From: Blastococcus sp. HT6-30
GTDB lineage: Bacteria; Actinomycetota; Actinomycetes; Mycobacteriales; Geodermatophilaceae
DNA length: 64,000 nt
NCBI RefSeq assembly: GCF_039729015.1
Contig: NZ_CP155792.1
Span: 3,120,001-3,184,000, forward strand
Reading direction: 5' to 3'
The notes under the pieces were generated by a model, which worked only from the letters and a program-made list of their open reading frames with translations, ran no database searches and was not told the origin of the DNA. The position numbers and the translations under genes were made by a program. Positions 28,938 to 37,361 of this stretch are shown piece after piece (within the stretch, counting starts at the first letter, position 1; every line of letters begins with the position of its first letter).

Positions 28938-30587
28938 CTACGGACCGTCCCCGGGGGGCCTGATCCCGCGATCGACACGAACCTCCCGTGCCGTGGGCGT
29001 GGACGGACTCGCGTCGGCCTCCACGGACACGGGAGTCCCCGGCTCGTCATCCGCGCCCGTCCCATCCGCCCCTTGGCCGTCCCCGTCGCGAGGTCGATCA
29101 CCTGATCCCTTCATACGGCCGCGGAGCATCGAGAACAGCGGCCACATCCACGTCAGCAGGACCGCGACGATGAGGGCAGCGCTCACCGGCCGGGTGAAGA
29201 ACTGCGCCAGGTCCCAGTTCGTCACGGTCACGGCGGCGGTGAAGTTCCGCTCCACGATCGGGCCGAGCACCAGTCCGAGCACGACAGGTGCCAGCGGAAT
29301 GCCGGCGCGCTCCATCAGGAAGCCGACGATTCCCATCCCCAGCATCACCCAGATGCCGAGCAAGCTGTTGTTGACCGAATAGCTGCCGACGACACAGAAG
29401 ACGACGATGACCGGCAGCAGTACATGCCGTGGGACCCGCAGGACGAACCCGCTCATCCGAATGGCGAGGTAGCCGAGGGGGATCAGCAGCAGGTTGGCCA
29501 GGATGAAGATCAGGTAGACGGCCGTGACCAGCTCCGGCTGGTCACGGAAGATCGCCGGACCTGGCGTGAGCCCCTTGAGGTACAGGACACCGATCAGGAT
29601 GGCCGTGATGGTATCCCCGGGGATACCGAGGGTGAGCGTCGGAACCCAGGCCGACGCCAGCGAGGAGTTGTTGGCCGAGCCGGCGGCGGCGATGCCCTCG
29701 GTGCTGCCCTTGCCGAACTTCCCCGGCTCCTTGGCCCCGTTCTTGGCGGTGCCGTAGGACACCCAGGCGGCCACGTCGCCACCTGCCCCGGGCAGGGCTC
29801 CGACGACGGAACCGATGGCACCGCCGCGCAGCATGTGCCGGCTCTCGCGACGGCTATGACGGCCGATGCGGCGCCAGAACCCCTTCATGTCGATGCGCGG
29901 CGGCCGCTGCATCACATGCTTGGCGAGCACGTTGCGCAGCACCTCGGACAGCCCGAAGAGGCCGATCATCGCGGGGATGAAGTTGATCCCGCCGAGCAGT
30001 CCATCCGATCCGAAGGTGAAGCGGGGAAAGCCCATGGTCGGGTCCAGCCCGACGGTGCCCAGCAGCAGCCCCAGCGACAGGGCGATGACGCCCTTGACCT
30101 GCGAGCCGCGTGAGATCACCACCGCGGTGCTGAGGCCGAGGACGGCGAACCAGAAGTACTCGAAGGAGGTGAACTGCAGCGCGAACTCGGCCACGATCGG
30201 GGCCGCCAGGATGAGCACGACACTGCCCATGATCCCGGCGACGGCCGATCCGACCAGGCCGATGCCCAGCGCGAGGTCGCCCTTTCCCTGCCGGGTCAGG
30301 AAGTAGGCGTCATCGGTGTAGGCCGCGCTGGCCGGGGTGCCGGGCATGCGCACCAGCGCGCTCGGGATGTCCCCCGCGAAGATGGCCATCGCCGACATCG
30401 TGATGATCGACGCCAGTGCGGCCACCGGCTCGAGGAAGAAGGCGAACGGCACCAGCAGCGCGGTGGCCAGCGTCGCGGTCAGGCCGGGGATCGCGCCCAT
30501 GAACAGGCCGTAGATCGCCGACAGGAGGATGACCAGCAGGACCGTCGGATCCAGGATCATGAGCGCGGCGTCGGTCAGGTTGCCCAC
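28938..30587 (-). CDS. tctA: Tripartite tricarboxylate transporter large permease TctA
   Basis: Large membrane subunit of a TTT family secondary transporter, expected to import a di- or tricarboxylate or another organic acid with cations. It has 549 residues and about 11-12 hydrophobic helices. YGLFMGAIPGLTATLATALL and GALPGAGGDVAAWVSYGTAK are the paired signature loops, with SLASAWVPTLTLGIPGDTIT following. The last 60 or so residues are hydrophilic and Asp/Pro/Thr-rich. The start is 3 bp after the tctB stop. Confidence 0.95.
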   Translation of the reverse strand: MGNLTDAALMILDPTVLLVILLSAIYGLFMGAIPGLTATLATALLVPFAFFLEPVAALASIITMSAMAIFAGDIPSALVRMPGTPASAAYTDDAYFLTRQGKGDLALGIGLVGSAVAGIMGSVVLILAAPIVAEFALQFTSFEYFWFAVLGLSTAVVISRGSQVKGVIALSLGLLLGTVGLDPTMGFPRFTFGSDGLLGGINFIPAMIGLFGLSEVLRNVLAKHVMQRPPRIDMKGFWRRIGRHSRRESRHMLRGGAIGSVVGALPGAGGDVAAWVSYGTAKNGAKEPGKFGKGSTEGIAAAGSANNSSLASAWVPTLTLGIPGDTITAILIGVLYLKGLTPGPAIFRDQPELVTAVYLIFILANLLLIPLGYLAIRMSGFVLRVPRHVLLPVIVVFCVVGSYSVNNSLLGIWVMLGMGIVGFLMERAGIPLAPVVLGLVLGPIVERNFTAAVTVTNWDLAQFFTRPVSAALIVAVLLTWMWPLFSMLRGRMKGSGDRPRDGDGQGADGTGADDEPGTPVSVEADASPSTPTAREVRVDRGIRPPGDGP

Positions 30588-30590
30588 GCG

Positions 30591-31097
30591 TCAGCCCTCC
30601 CAGATGGCGCTGGGCAGAGGCACCAGCAGGATCTCGCCGAAGATGTACCAGACGAAGCCAGCGACACCGATGGCCACCGGCACGGCAACCTTCAGCACCT
30701 TGGTGCCGAGCACGACCATCAGGCCACCGACGACTAGCGCCACGGTCAGGAAGAAGCCGAGGACGTCGGACAGGAAGACGTACACCGGCACCGCCAGCAG
30801 GATCGCGGCCGCGTTGAGCAGTGCCCGACGCGTGGGGCGCTCGACCGCCTCCCCCCGGGTGGTGGACGCGCCCTCCGGCGGCCGGGTCCTGCGCAGACTG
30901 AGCAGGACCCGGGCCAGGAGCAGCAGTCCGCACACCGCGAAGACGGCCCCGACCAAGGTCGGGAACAGCCCCGGACCGGGATAGCCGCCGGCAGCCTCGG
31001 GGAAGGATCGTGATTCCCAGATCGCGGCCAATCCCAGAGCCAGGCACACGAGTGCCACGACCGTGTCATCTCGCCGTTGCGTGCGCGTGAGCTGCAT
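30591..31097 (-). CDS. tctB: Tripartite tricarboxylate transporter small permease TctB
   Basis: The 168-residue small membrane subunit, with four predicted helices: TVVALVCLALGLAAIW, LVGAVFAVCGLLLLARVLL, AAILLAVPVYVFLSDVLGFF and VAIGVAGFVWYIFGEILLV. GGYPGPGLFPTLVG is the typical TctB periplasmic loop. It lies between tctC and tctA, in the standard CBA order. Confidence 0.93.
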   Translation of the reverse strand: MQLTRTQRRDDTVVALVCLALGLAAIWESRSFPEAAGGYPGPGLFPTLVGAVFAVCGLLLLARVLLSLRRTRPPEGASTTRGEAVERPTRRALLNAAAILLAVPVYVFLSDVLGFFLTVALVVGGLMVVLGTKVLKVAVPVAIGVAGFVWYIFGEILLVPLPSAIWEG

Positions 31098-31124
31098 CGA
31101 AACGTCCCTCGTCGGTCGTGGTGC

Positions 31125-32153
31125 TCAGCTGGTCCCGATCCCCATCTGGTCGATGAGCTCCGCCATGGCCTGGTCCTGCTCCTCCCAGAACTCCGCCGTC
31201 TCAGCGGCGTCCATGTACGTGATGGCGGAGTTGGTGTTGGCCATGAAGTCGATGAACTCCTGGCTCTCGACGGTCGTGGCGACCGCCCCGTCCAGAGTCT
31301 CGACGACGCAGTCCGGCAGACCCGCCGGACCACCGACGCCGCGCCACACGGAGTGCGTGAAGTCGACCCCCTGCTCCGTCAGCGTGGGAACGTCCGGGAA
31401 GCCCTCCTCCCGCTCGTCGGCCATGACCGCGAGGGCCTTGACCCGCCCCTCCTCGATCATGGCCTGGTTCTCCTGCAGGGAGGCGAAGGAGATGTCGATG
31501 CCACCCGCCAGGACCTCCTGGAGGGCGGGCGCGGCACCCTGGCTCGGCACCCAGCGAATGGTGTCGAGGGGCAGGCCGGCCTCGATCAGCATGCCGGCCC
31601 GGGCGATGTCCCAGACTCCGCCGGCACCCGTGCCCGAGCCCACCAGCTCGCCCGGGTTCTCCTCCGCGTAGGCGAGCAGTTCCTCGATCGAGTCGTAGGG
31701 GGCGTCCGCGCGGACGGTGACGCCGGCGGGGACGGTGCTGACCACGGAGATCGGCGTCAGGTCGTCCTTGGTCACGTTCCCCAGACCCACGCGGGGATAG
31801 ATCATCGTCTGCACGGTGACCGAGCCGATGGTGGAGCCGTCCGGCTCCGCGTTCGCGAGCGCCGTCTTGCCGACGACGGCCGAGCCCTCGGGCATGTTCA
31901 CCACGTTGACCTGGACGCCGAGCTCGTCGCTCATCCCCTGGGCAAGAGCGCGGCCCAGGACGTCGGTCCCGCCGCCCGCCGCGTACGGCATGATGTACTC
32001 GATCGGCCCCGAGGGGTAGGCCTCGCCGTTCACCTCGCAGCCGCCGCCGTCGGCGCCGCCGCCCTCGGCCGCGGTGGTGTCGCCACCGTCGCCGGAGGTT
32101 CCGCAGGCAGCGAGGAGAAGAGCTGCTGCACCGAAAGCGAGGGCCCGCGTCAT
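31125..32153 (-). CDS. tctC: TctC/Bug-family substrate-binding lipoprotein
   Basis: Extracytoplasmic receptor of the TTT system. From ATG 32153 it has 342 residues with a signal peptide and lipobox (AAALLLAAC). The Bug-fold motifs are IEYIMPYAAGGGTDVLGRAL, where the ligand-contacting loop lies, and GAGGVWDIARAGMLIEAG. An earlier ATG at 32231 has GGAGGG 6 nt upstream, but the intervening codons are not GC3-biased, so the later start is chosen. Operator site 1 and a predicted promoter lie upstream. Confidence 0.9.
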   Translation of the reverse strand: MTRALAFGAAALLLAACGTSGDGGDTTAAEGGGADGGGCEVNGEAYPSGPIEYIMPYAAGGGTDVLGRALAQGMSDELGVQVNVVNMPEGSAVVGKTALANAEPDGSTIGSVTVQTMIYPRVGLGNVTKDDLTPISVVSTVPAGVTVRADAPYDSIEELLAYAEENPGELVGSGTGAGGVWDIARAGMLIEAGLPLDTIRWVPSQGAAPALQEVLAGGIDISFASLQENQAMIEEGRVKALAVMADEREEGFPDVPTLTEQGVDFTHSVWRGVGGPAGLPDCVVETLDGAVATTVESQEFIDFMANTNSAITYMDAAETAEFWEEQDQAMAELIDQMGIGTS

Positions 32154-32248
32154 CACCCCCCCACGACCGCCACTAGGGCCACCGGCTACCACCGATGCAC
32201 CGGCGCAGCCGATGCGTGCTGTTGCGTTCATGCAGAACCCTCCGCTAA

Positions 32249-32262
32249 CCAACGTTTGTTAA
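32249..32262. promoter_or_regulatory. Predicted TetR operator site 1 (tctC promoter)
   Basis: CCAACGTTTGTTAA fits CNAACGNNYGTYNR. It lies about 14 bp downstream of the predicted tctC -10 element, overlapping the start of the transcript. Confidence 0.65.
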
Positions 32263-32275
32263 ACAGGTCACACGG

Positions 32276-32304
32276 AAGCTAGGTGGGGGTCGGACAACCG
32301 TCAA
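32276..32304 (-). promoter_or_regulatory. Predicted tctCBA promoter
   Basis: On the minus strand TTGACG (32299-32304) and TAGCTT (32276-32281) are separated by 17 bp. The predicted start near 32269 lies just before operator site 1. Confidence 0.7.
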
Positions 32305-32356
32305 CGCCACGCCTGCCATCGGGCGGGTCACGTTTTGGTGACGACGCACGTGTAAA

Positions 32357-32380
32357 CAAACGCACGTTCACTGCTAGGTT
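32357..32380 (+). promoter_or_regulatory. Predicted TetR operator site 2 and tetR -10
   Basis: CAAACGCACGTTCA (32357-32370) matches sites 1, 3 and 4. A TAGGTT -10 candidate follows at 32375-32380. No good -35 is visible. The arrangement would allow autorepression of tetR. Confidence 0.6.
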
Positions 32381-32434
32381 GCCTCACGCTCCGACCGGAC
32401 GTCGACGTACCTGCACCATCGGGAGGGCCGCGCG

Positions 32435-33151
32435 GTGAGCACTGCCCCGGAGGACGACCGCCTTCCCGGCACGGCGCAGGCGATCCTCGACGCCGCCGTC
32501 GATCTGTTCGTCGGCAGGAACTACGAGGGCGCGTCCATGCGCGAGATCGCCGCTGTCGTCGGAGTCACCCCGGCAAGCCTCTACAACCACTACCGGTCCA
32601 AGGAGGACATCCTCTGGGAGATCGTGCAGCGGTCCTGGCGAGCCCTGAGCGATGTGCAGATGAGCTCCGGCTCGTCGGCATCGGGAACGGTCGAGCAGTT
32701 CGTGTCCTTCGTCGACGCCCACAGTCGCTTCCACGCCACGCATCCCCGGCTGGCCGGCATCGCCAACCGGCAGCTGCAGAGCCTGGAGTCGCGCCGGTAC
32801 CGCACCGTGATGGAGCGCCGGCGGGACTACGCGGGCAGACTGCAGACGATCGTGTCAGCCGGCGTGGCGGAGGGCGTCTTCACCGTGCCGCACGTGCCGG
32901 TCGCGGCGTTCGCCCTCCTGGATGTCGGCATGGGGCTCACCCGGTGGTTCGACCCGTCGAAGGAGCTCTCGGTCGATGAGATCTGCACGGCCCACGTGGA
33001 GCTCGCGTTGCGCGCGGTGCACTACACGGGTGACCGGCAGCGACTCTCGTCCCACCTGGGTGACCGCGACGGGCGCGGGGCCACCGTGGCCGGCCCGGTC
33101 GCTTCAGGAACACAGGTGGAAGGACCCGGCCGGACTCCCGGCAGCCCCTGA
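32435..33151 (+). CDS. TetR/AcrR-family transcriptional regulator
   Basis: The 238-residue protein has an N-terminal TetR helix-turn-helix at about residues 12-60 (ILDAAVDLFVGRNYEGASMR, AVVGVTPASLYNHYRSKEDI). A ligand domain follows (FHATHPRLAGIANRQLQSLE) of the type seen in regulators of acyl-CoA metabolism. The last 30 or so residues are Gly/Pro-rich. The start is GTG 32435 with GGGAGG 8 nt upstream. It is divergent from tctCBA and followed by the acyl-CoA dehydrogenase gene. All four predicted operators flank or lie near this gene, so it is the likely regulator of the island. Confidence 0.92.
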   Translation: MSTAPEDDRLPGTAQAILDAAVDLFVGRNYEGASMREIAAVVGVTPASLYNHYRSKEDILWEIVQRSWRALSDVQMSSGSSASGTVEQFVSFVDAHSRFHATHPRLAGIANRQLQSLESRRYRTVMERRRDYAGRLQTIVSAGVAEGVFTVPHVPVAAFALLDVGMGLTRWFDPSKELSVDEICTAHVELALRAVHYTGDRQRLSSHLGDRDGRGATVAGPVASGTQVEGPGRTPGSP

Positions 33152-33216
33152 CGGCGACCAGCGGCGCCCCGCCGGCCGGGCCGAGTGCCCGGCAGCCGGA
33201 GCCGGCCGCCCGCACC

Positions 33217-33246
33217 TTGACCGTCTCCCCGGCCTCCGGTTAGCGT
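33217..33246 (+). promoter_or_regulatory. Predicted acyl-CoA dehydrogenase promoter
   Basis: TTGACC (33217-33222) and TAGCGT (33241-33246) are separated by 18 bp. Operator site 3 follows 13 bp after the -10. Confidence 0.7.
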
Positions 33247-33259
33247 CCGGCCCACCGGA

Positions 33260-33273
33260 CGAACGAACGTTCA
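33260..33273. promoter_or_regulatory. Predicted TetR operator site 3 (acyl-CoA dehydrogenase)
   Basis: CGAACGAACGTTCA fits the shared 14-bp pattern and contains the 8-bp palindrome GAACGTTC. Its position relative to the -10 is nearly the same as at site 1. Confidence 0.7.
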
Positions 33274-33336
33274 TGAAGCGTCAGCTGCGGAACCGATCCG
33301 GTGGCCACGCGACTGAACTGCGCTGGGGGTACGAAC

Positions 33337-34548
33337 ATGGACTTCGCGTTCACCGCGCGGACGCAGCAACTGATCGGCGAACTCGAGGACTTCATGCGCG
33401 GGCACGTCTACCCCGCCGAGCCACTGTTCGCGGAGCAGGCGGCAGCCATGGACGACCCGTGGGACACGCCTCCGGTGATGGAGGACCTGAAGGCCGAGGC
33501 ACGCCGACGCGGGCTCTGGAACCTGTTCCTGCCGCACTCCGAGTTCGGCACAGGGCTCTCGAACGCCGAGTACGCGCCCCTGGCGGAGATCACCGGCCGC
33601 AGCCCGATCATCGCACCCGAGGCACTGAACTGCAGCGCCCCCGACACCGGCAACATGGAGCTGCTGGCCCTGTTCGGCAGCCCGGAACAGCGCGAGCGCT
33701 GGTTGACGCCGCTCCTGGAGGGGGAGATCCGCTCCGTCTACAGCATGACGGAGCCCGCCGTCGCCTCCTCCGACGCCAGCAACATCGAGACCCGGATCCG
33801 CCGGGACGGCGACGAGTACATCGTGACCGGGCGCAAGTGGTGGTCCTCCGGAGCGATGAGCCCACGATGCCGGATCGCGATCGTCATGGGCGTGACCAAC
33901 CCGGAGAACGACCGGCACGATCGGCACGGCATGATCCTGGTCCCGCTGGACACCCCGGGCGTCAACGTTCTCCGCTCCACGTCGGTGTTCGGATTCACCG
34001 ACGGCATCCACGGCGGCCATGCCGAGATCCACTACGACGACGTGCGCGTCCCCACCGGGAACCTGCTGGGCACGGAGGGCGGCGGCTTCGCGATGGCCCA
34101 GGCCCGCCTCGGTCCGGGCCGGATCCACCACTGCATGCGACTGATCGGGATGGCGGAGCGGGCGCTGGAACTCATGTGCCGGCGAGCGAAGGAGCGGGTC
34201 GCGTTCGGCAAGCCCATCGCCGAACAGGGCGTCCTCCAGGACTGGGTCGCCGAGTCCCGGATCAGGATCGAGCAGGTGCGGTTGCTGGTACTCAAGACCG
34301 CCTGGCTGATGGACACCGTGGGGAACAAGGGTGCACGGGTGGAGATCGCCGCGATCAAGGTGGCGGCACCGGCCGTCGCCACGTGGGTCGTGGACCGCGC
34401 GATCCAGGCGCACGGGGGTGCCGGCGTCTCGCAGGACACGCCCCTGGCGGCGCTCTACGCCCAGGCCCGCCTTCTCCAGATCGCCGACGGCCCGGACGAG
34501 GTGCACAAGATGACGCTGTCCCGGCGGGAGCTGCGCCAGTACGACTGA
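33337..34548 (+). CDS. Acyl-CoA dehydrogenase (ACAD10/11-like)
   Basis: FAD-dependent alpha,beta-dehydrogenation of an acyl-CoA. It has 403 residues from ATG 33337, with a short GGGG upstream. The N-terminal helical domain is followed by the FAD/substrate barrel motif YSMTEPAVASSDASNIETRI, KWWSSGAM, and a C-terminal four-helix domain with RVAFGKPIAEQGVLQDWVAE, QAHGGAGVSQDTPLA and ADGPDEVH near the end. The last motif is characteristic of the ACAD10/11-like branch. It probably forms part of the TetR regulon; the natural acyl-CoA is unknown and no CoA ligase is nearby. Confidence 0.93.
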   Translation: MDFAFTARTQQLIGELEDFMRGHVYPAEPLFAEQAAAMDDPWDTPPVMEDLKAEARRRGLWNLFLPHSEFGTGLSNAEYAPLAEITGRSPIIAPEALNCSAPDTGNMELLALFGSPEQRERWLTPLLEGEIRSVYSMTEPAVASSDASNIETRIRRDGDEYIVTGRKWWSSGAMSPRCRIAIVMGVTNPENDRHDRHGMILVPLDTPGVNVLRSTSVFGFTDGIHGGHAEIHYDDVRVPTGNLLGTEGGGFAMAQARLGPGRIHHCMRLIGMAERALELMCRRAKERVAFGKPIAEQGVLQDWVAESRIRIEQVRLLVLKTAWLMDTVGNKGARVEIAAIKVAAPAVATWVVDRAIQAHGGAGVSQDTPLAALYAQARLLQIADGPDEVHKMTLSRRELRQYD

Positions 34549-34551
34549 TCG

Positions 34552-34868
34552 GCGCCCGCCCACGACGACCGCAGCTCCGCCAGGCGCTCCCGGTAGCGCT
34601 GCACGTCGCCCAGCTCGACGTCCTCGTAGCCGCGCACATGTCGGCAGCGCCGCGCTCCCCACCGCCGTGTTGATCACCCGGTCCCCCAGGGGCTCGAGAA
34701 CTTCCTCCAGCACCTCGCAGTACTCCCGCACCAGCCCGCGCGCCACCCGGCGGATCTCGGCGCGGCCGAACGGGTCGAGCGCCGTGCCGCGCACCCGCCG
34801 CATGGCGTACAGAGCCGAGGAGGCGGGACCGAACGAGCGACCGAGTGCCGAGCGGACGGTCCCGCCAC
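34552..34868 (-). pseudogene. Remnant of indolepyruvate ferredoxin oxidoreductase (C-terminal end)
   Basis: Only about 105 codons of the C-terminus remain. One frame gives MRRVRGTALDPFGRAEIRRV and LVREYCEVLEEVLEPLGDRV, ending at ALP near 34641. A one-base shift then gives HVRGYEDVELGDVQRYRERL and AELRSSW. Together they match the C-terminal domain of the IOR/2-oxoacid:ferredoxin oxidoreductase family (RGTxxDPFG ... LPxxVRGYxxV). The N-terminal 90 percent or more, including all thiamine and iron-sulfur parts, is missing. It sits between the acyl-CoA dehydrogenase and livF and fills an otherwise empty 326-bp spacer. Confidence 0.8.
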
Positions 34869-34874
34869 TGCCGC

Positions 34875-35588
34875 CTACGCGACGCCCAGGTACGCCCGGC
34901 GGAAGTCCGGATCCCCGGACAGCTCCCGCGACGATCCGTGCCGGGCCACCCGCCCGTTCTCCAGCACGTACGCGCGGCTGGCCACGCCCAGTGCCATCGA
35001 GACGTTCTGCTCCACGAGGAGCATGCTCAACTTCCGTTCCCGGTTGAGGTCGGCGATCACCCGCTCGATCCGCTCGACGATGACCGGGGCCAACCCGAAC
35101 GACGGCTCGTCGAGCAACAGCAACCGGGGGCGGGCCATGAGCGCCCGCCCGATGGCGCACATCTGCTGCTCCCCTCCCGACAGCGTGCCGGCGTCCTGAC
35201 GGGCCCGCTGGGCGAGAATCGGGAAGAGGTCCTGCACGAACTCGAGATCACGCTCGATCTCCGCCTTGTCCGACCGCAGGAAGGCACCCATCCGCAGGTT
35301 CTCCGTCACCGTCATCTCGGGGAACAGCAGCCTCCCCTCGGGAGCGTGCACGACCCCCAGCCGGATGACGTCGGCCGGCCGTAGAGGGCCGAGGTCCTCG
35401 CCGTCGAACCGGAGGGTCCCGACCGTCGACACGGTGCGGGATATGGCGGACAACGTCGTACTCTTGCCGACCCCGTTGGGGCCGAGGACGGCGACGAGCT
35501 CGCCCTCCTCCACGGTGATCTCGTCGATGTGGACAGCGGGGACGGCGTTGTACGACGCCCGCATGTCCCGGATCTCAAGAAGGGGCAT
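34875..35588 (-). CDS. livF: Branched-chain/organic-acid ABC transporter ATPase LivF
   Basis: Cytoplasmic ATPase of a hydrophobic amino acid/amide (HAAT) type importer. It has 237 residues with Walker A GPNGVGKST (residues 36-44), signature LSGGEQQ, Walker B LLLLDEP and H-loop LLVEQNVSMAL. All catalytic motifs are canonical. The start overlaps the livG stop by 14 bp. Confidence 0.95.
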   Translation of the reverse strand: MPLLEIRDMRASYNAVPAVHIDEITVEEGELVAVLGPNGVGKSTTLSAISRTVSTVGTLRFDGEDLGPLRPADVIRLGVVHAPEGRLLFPEMTVTENLRMGAFLRSDKAEIERDLEFVQDLFPILAQRARQDAGTLSGGEQQMCAIGRALMARPRLLLLDEPSFGLAPVIVERIERVIADLNRERKLSMLLVEQNVSMALGVASRAYVLENGRVARHGSSRELSGDPDFRRAYLGVA

Positions 35589-36348
35589 CGAACATCCTCG
35601 TCGCCTTGGTGCCGAGGTATGCCTCGATCACCTGCTCGTTCTCCACGACCTCCCGCGGGGCACCGTGGGCGATCTGCTCACCGAAGTTCATGACGATGAC
35701 CTCGTCGACCAACCGCATGAGGGCGGGCAGCTTGTGCTCGACCATGACCATCGTGATGCCCCGCGCCCGCAGCTCCCGGAGCACCGTGCTCACCCGCTCG
35801 ATCTCGTCCTGCGACAGGCTGGAGAACGGCTCGTCGAGCAGCAGCAGCGCCGGATCCGTTGCCAGCGCCCGGCCGATGTCCACCAGGCGCAACGCGGCGA
35901 CGTTCAGCTCTTCGGTGTACGCGTCGAGCAATGGGACCAGGCCGAGTTCCTCGGCGATCTCGCCGATGTAGGCATCCATCCCCCGGTCCCGCGCGCGAGC
36001 CCGGGGCCGACTCGAGCTGGCCGCCAGCGAGAGGATCTGCCGGACGGTCATGTGCGGCATGGGTGAAGCCAGCTGGAAGGTCTTGGCCACGCCGTGGTGG
36101 ACCACCGCGCTGCTGGACTTGCCGGTGATGTCGTCGCCTTCCATGACGACCCGTCCGCTCGTCGGCCGGTCGACCCCGGAGATGAGGTTGAACAGCGTGG
36201 ACTTCCCGGCACCGTTGGGGCCGATGATGCCGAGGACGTGGCCCCGGCGGACCTGGAAGGAGATGTCGTTCACCGCGACCAGCCCCCCGAACCGCCTGGT
36301 CAGTCCCCGGACCTCCAGGATGACGTCCTGATCGATCGCCGTACTCAT
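35575..36348 (-). CDS. livG: ABC transporter ATPase LivG with degenerate signature motif
   Basis: Partner ATPase to LivF. It has 257 residues from ATG 36348, which forms ATGA with the livM stop. Walker A is GPNGAGKST (residues 43-51), the Q-loop is KTFQLASPMP, Walker B LLLLDEP and the H-loop VEHKLPAL. Where LivG proteins normally read LSYGQQRRLEIARAL, this one reads LNVAALRLVDIGRAL, so the Ser, Gly and Gln of the signature are lost. The heterodimer with LivF would then have one canonical and one degenerate site. Confidence 0.92.
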   Translation of the reverse strand: MSTAIDQDVILEVRGLTRRFGGLVAVNDISFQVRRGHVLGIIGPNGAGKSTLFNLISGVDRPTSGRVVMEGDDITGKSSSAVVHHGVAKTFQLASPMPHMTVRQILSLAASSSRPRARARDRGMDAYIGEIAEELGLVPLLDAYTEELNVAALRLVDIGRALATDPALLLLDEPFSSLSQDEIERVSTVLRELRARGITMVMVEHKLPALMRLVDEVIVMNFGEQIAHGAPREVVENEQVIEAYLGTKATRMFDAPS

Positions 36349-37361
36349 CGCGGGGAGCTCGCGGTCGCCACGGATCCCGGTTCCTCGGGGGTCAACGCTG
36401 CCTCCGACCTCGGTGAGTGTCGCAGCCGCCGTCGGCGGATGCGGTCCTGGATCTCCCGGACGACTCCGTCGGGGAACAGATAGATCGCCAGCATGATCGA
36501 CCCGAGCAGGATGATCGTCCGCCACTCCTCCAGGACGCGAAGGTTCTGGTCGAGGACGTAGAAGAGACACCCGGCGATGAGCGGCCCGGCGAGCGTGCCT
36601 CGCGACCCGATCATCGCGTAGAGGACGATGAGGGTACCGACCACACCGGCCGCCAGCTCCGAGTTCACCGACCCCTGGACGTGCGCGGTGAGGGCGCCGG
36701 CGATGCCGGCGAAGAACATCGCGATCCCGAAGGTCATGATCCGGTAAAAGGTCGTGTTGTGACCCGAGGCCCGGGTGATGTCGTCGTTGGCCTTGATCCC
36801 CATGAGGATCAACCCGATCCGGCTGCGGTAGTACTGATGCAGCAGCAAGTAGGACACGGCCAGCAGGGCGAGGACGACGTAGTAGTCACCCCTGGCCGAC
36901 TCGGTGATGAAGTCGACCCCCGAGATCCCCTCCTCACCCCCGAAGAACTCGTCCCAGATGAAGCTGAGCTTGTAGAGCGTCACGGCCAGCGCCAGGGTGA
37001 CGAGGGCGAAGTAGGGACCCCGCAGGCGCAGCGTGAGCCCGCCGGCCAGGAGCCCCAGGAGCATCGCCACGAGCGCACCGGCCGGCACGGTGATCCAGGC
37101 GCTGTACTCGAACTCCAGGTTCAGCCAGCCGGCCGTGAATGCGCCGGCCAGCAGCCAGAACGGGTGCCCGAAGTTAATCTCCTCGGTCGTCCCCGAGAGC
37201 ACGTCCCACGACATCACGTAGAAACCGTAGAGGAGGGCGATCGTGAGCATCTGGGTCACGAACGGGTCGGCGATCATCAGCACGGCGACCGCCATGACCA
37301 CGAGGCCGACCAGCACGACGGGAGAGCCCACGACTCGGACGTTCTTGAGTGCCGTGTCCAT
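36345..37361 (-). CDS. livM: ABC transporter permease LivM
   Basis: Membrane component with about nine hydrophobic helices in 338 residues. YGFYVMSWDVLSGTTEEINF matches the N-terminal LivM core, RLRGPYFALVTLALA is the family signature and GIKANDDITRASGHNTTFYR is the coupling loop. The C-terminal 40 residues are cytoplasmic and basic. Its ATG directly abuts the livH TAG. Confidence 0.94.
   Translation of the reverse strand: MDTALKNVRVVGSPVVLVGLVVMAVAVLMIADPFVTQMLTIALLYGFYVMSWDVLSGTTEEINFGHPFWLLAGAFTAGWLNLEFEYSAWITVPAGALVAMLLGLLAGGLTLRLRGPYFALVTLALAVTLYKLSFIWDEFFGGEEGISGVDFITESARGDYYVVLALLAVSYLLLHQYYRSRIGLILMGIKANDDITRASGHNTTFYRIMTFGIAMFFAGIAGALTAHVQGSVNSELAAGVVGTLIVLYAMIGSRGTLAGPLIAGCLFYVLDQNLRVLEEWRTIILLGSIMLAIYLFPDGVVREIQDRIRRRRLRHSPRSEAALTPEEPGSVATASSPR

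Noticed and set aside
32154-32252. Earlier tctC starts (ATG 32231, GTG 32252)
   Set aside because: ATG 32231 has a good Shine-Dalgarno, but the codons to 32153 lack GC3 bias and would add a 26-residue n-region before a normal lipoprotein signal. Kept as an alternative only.
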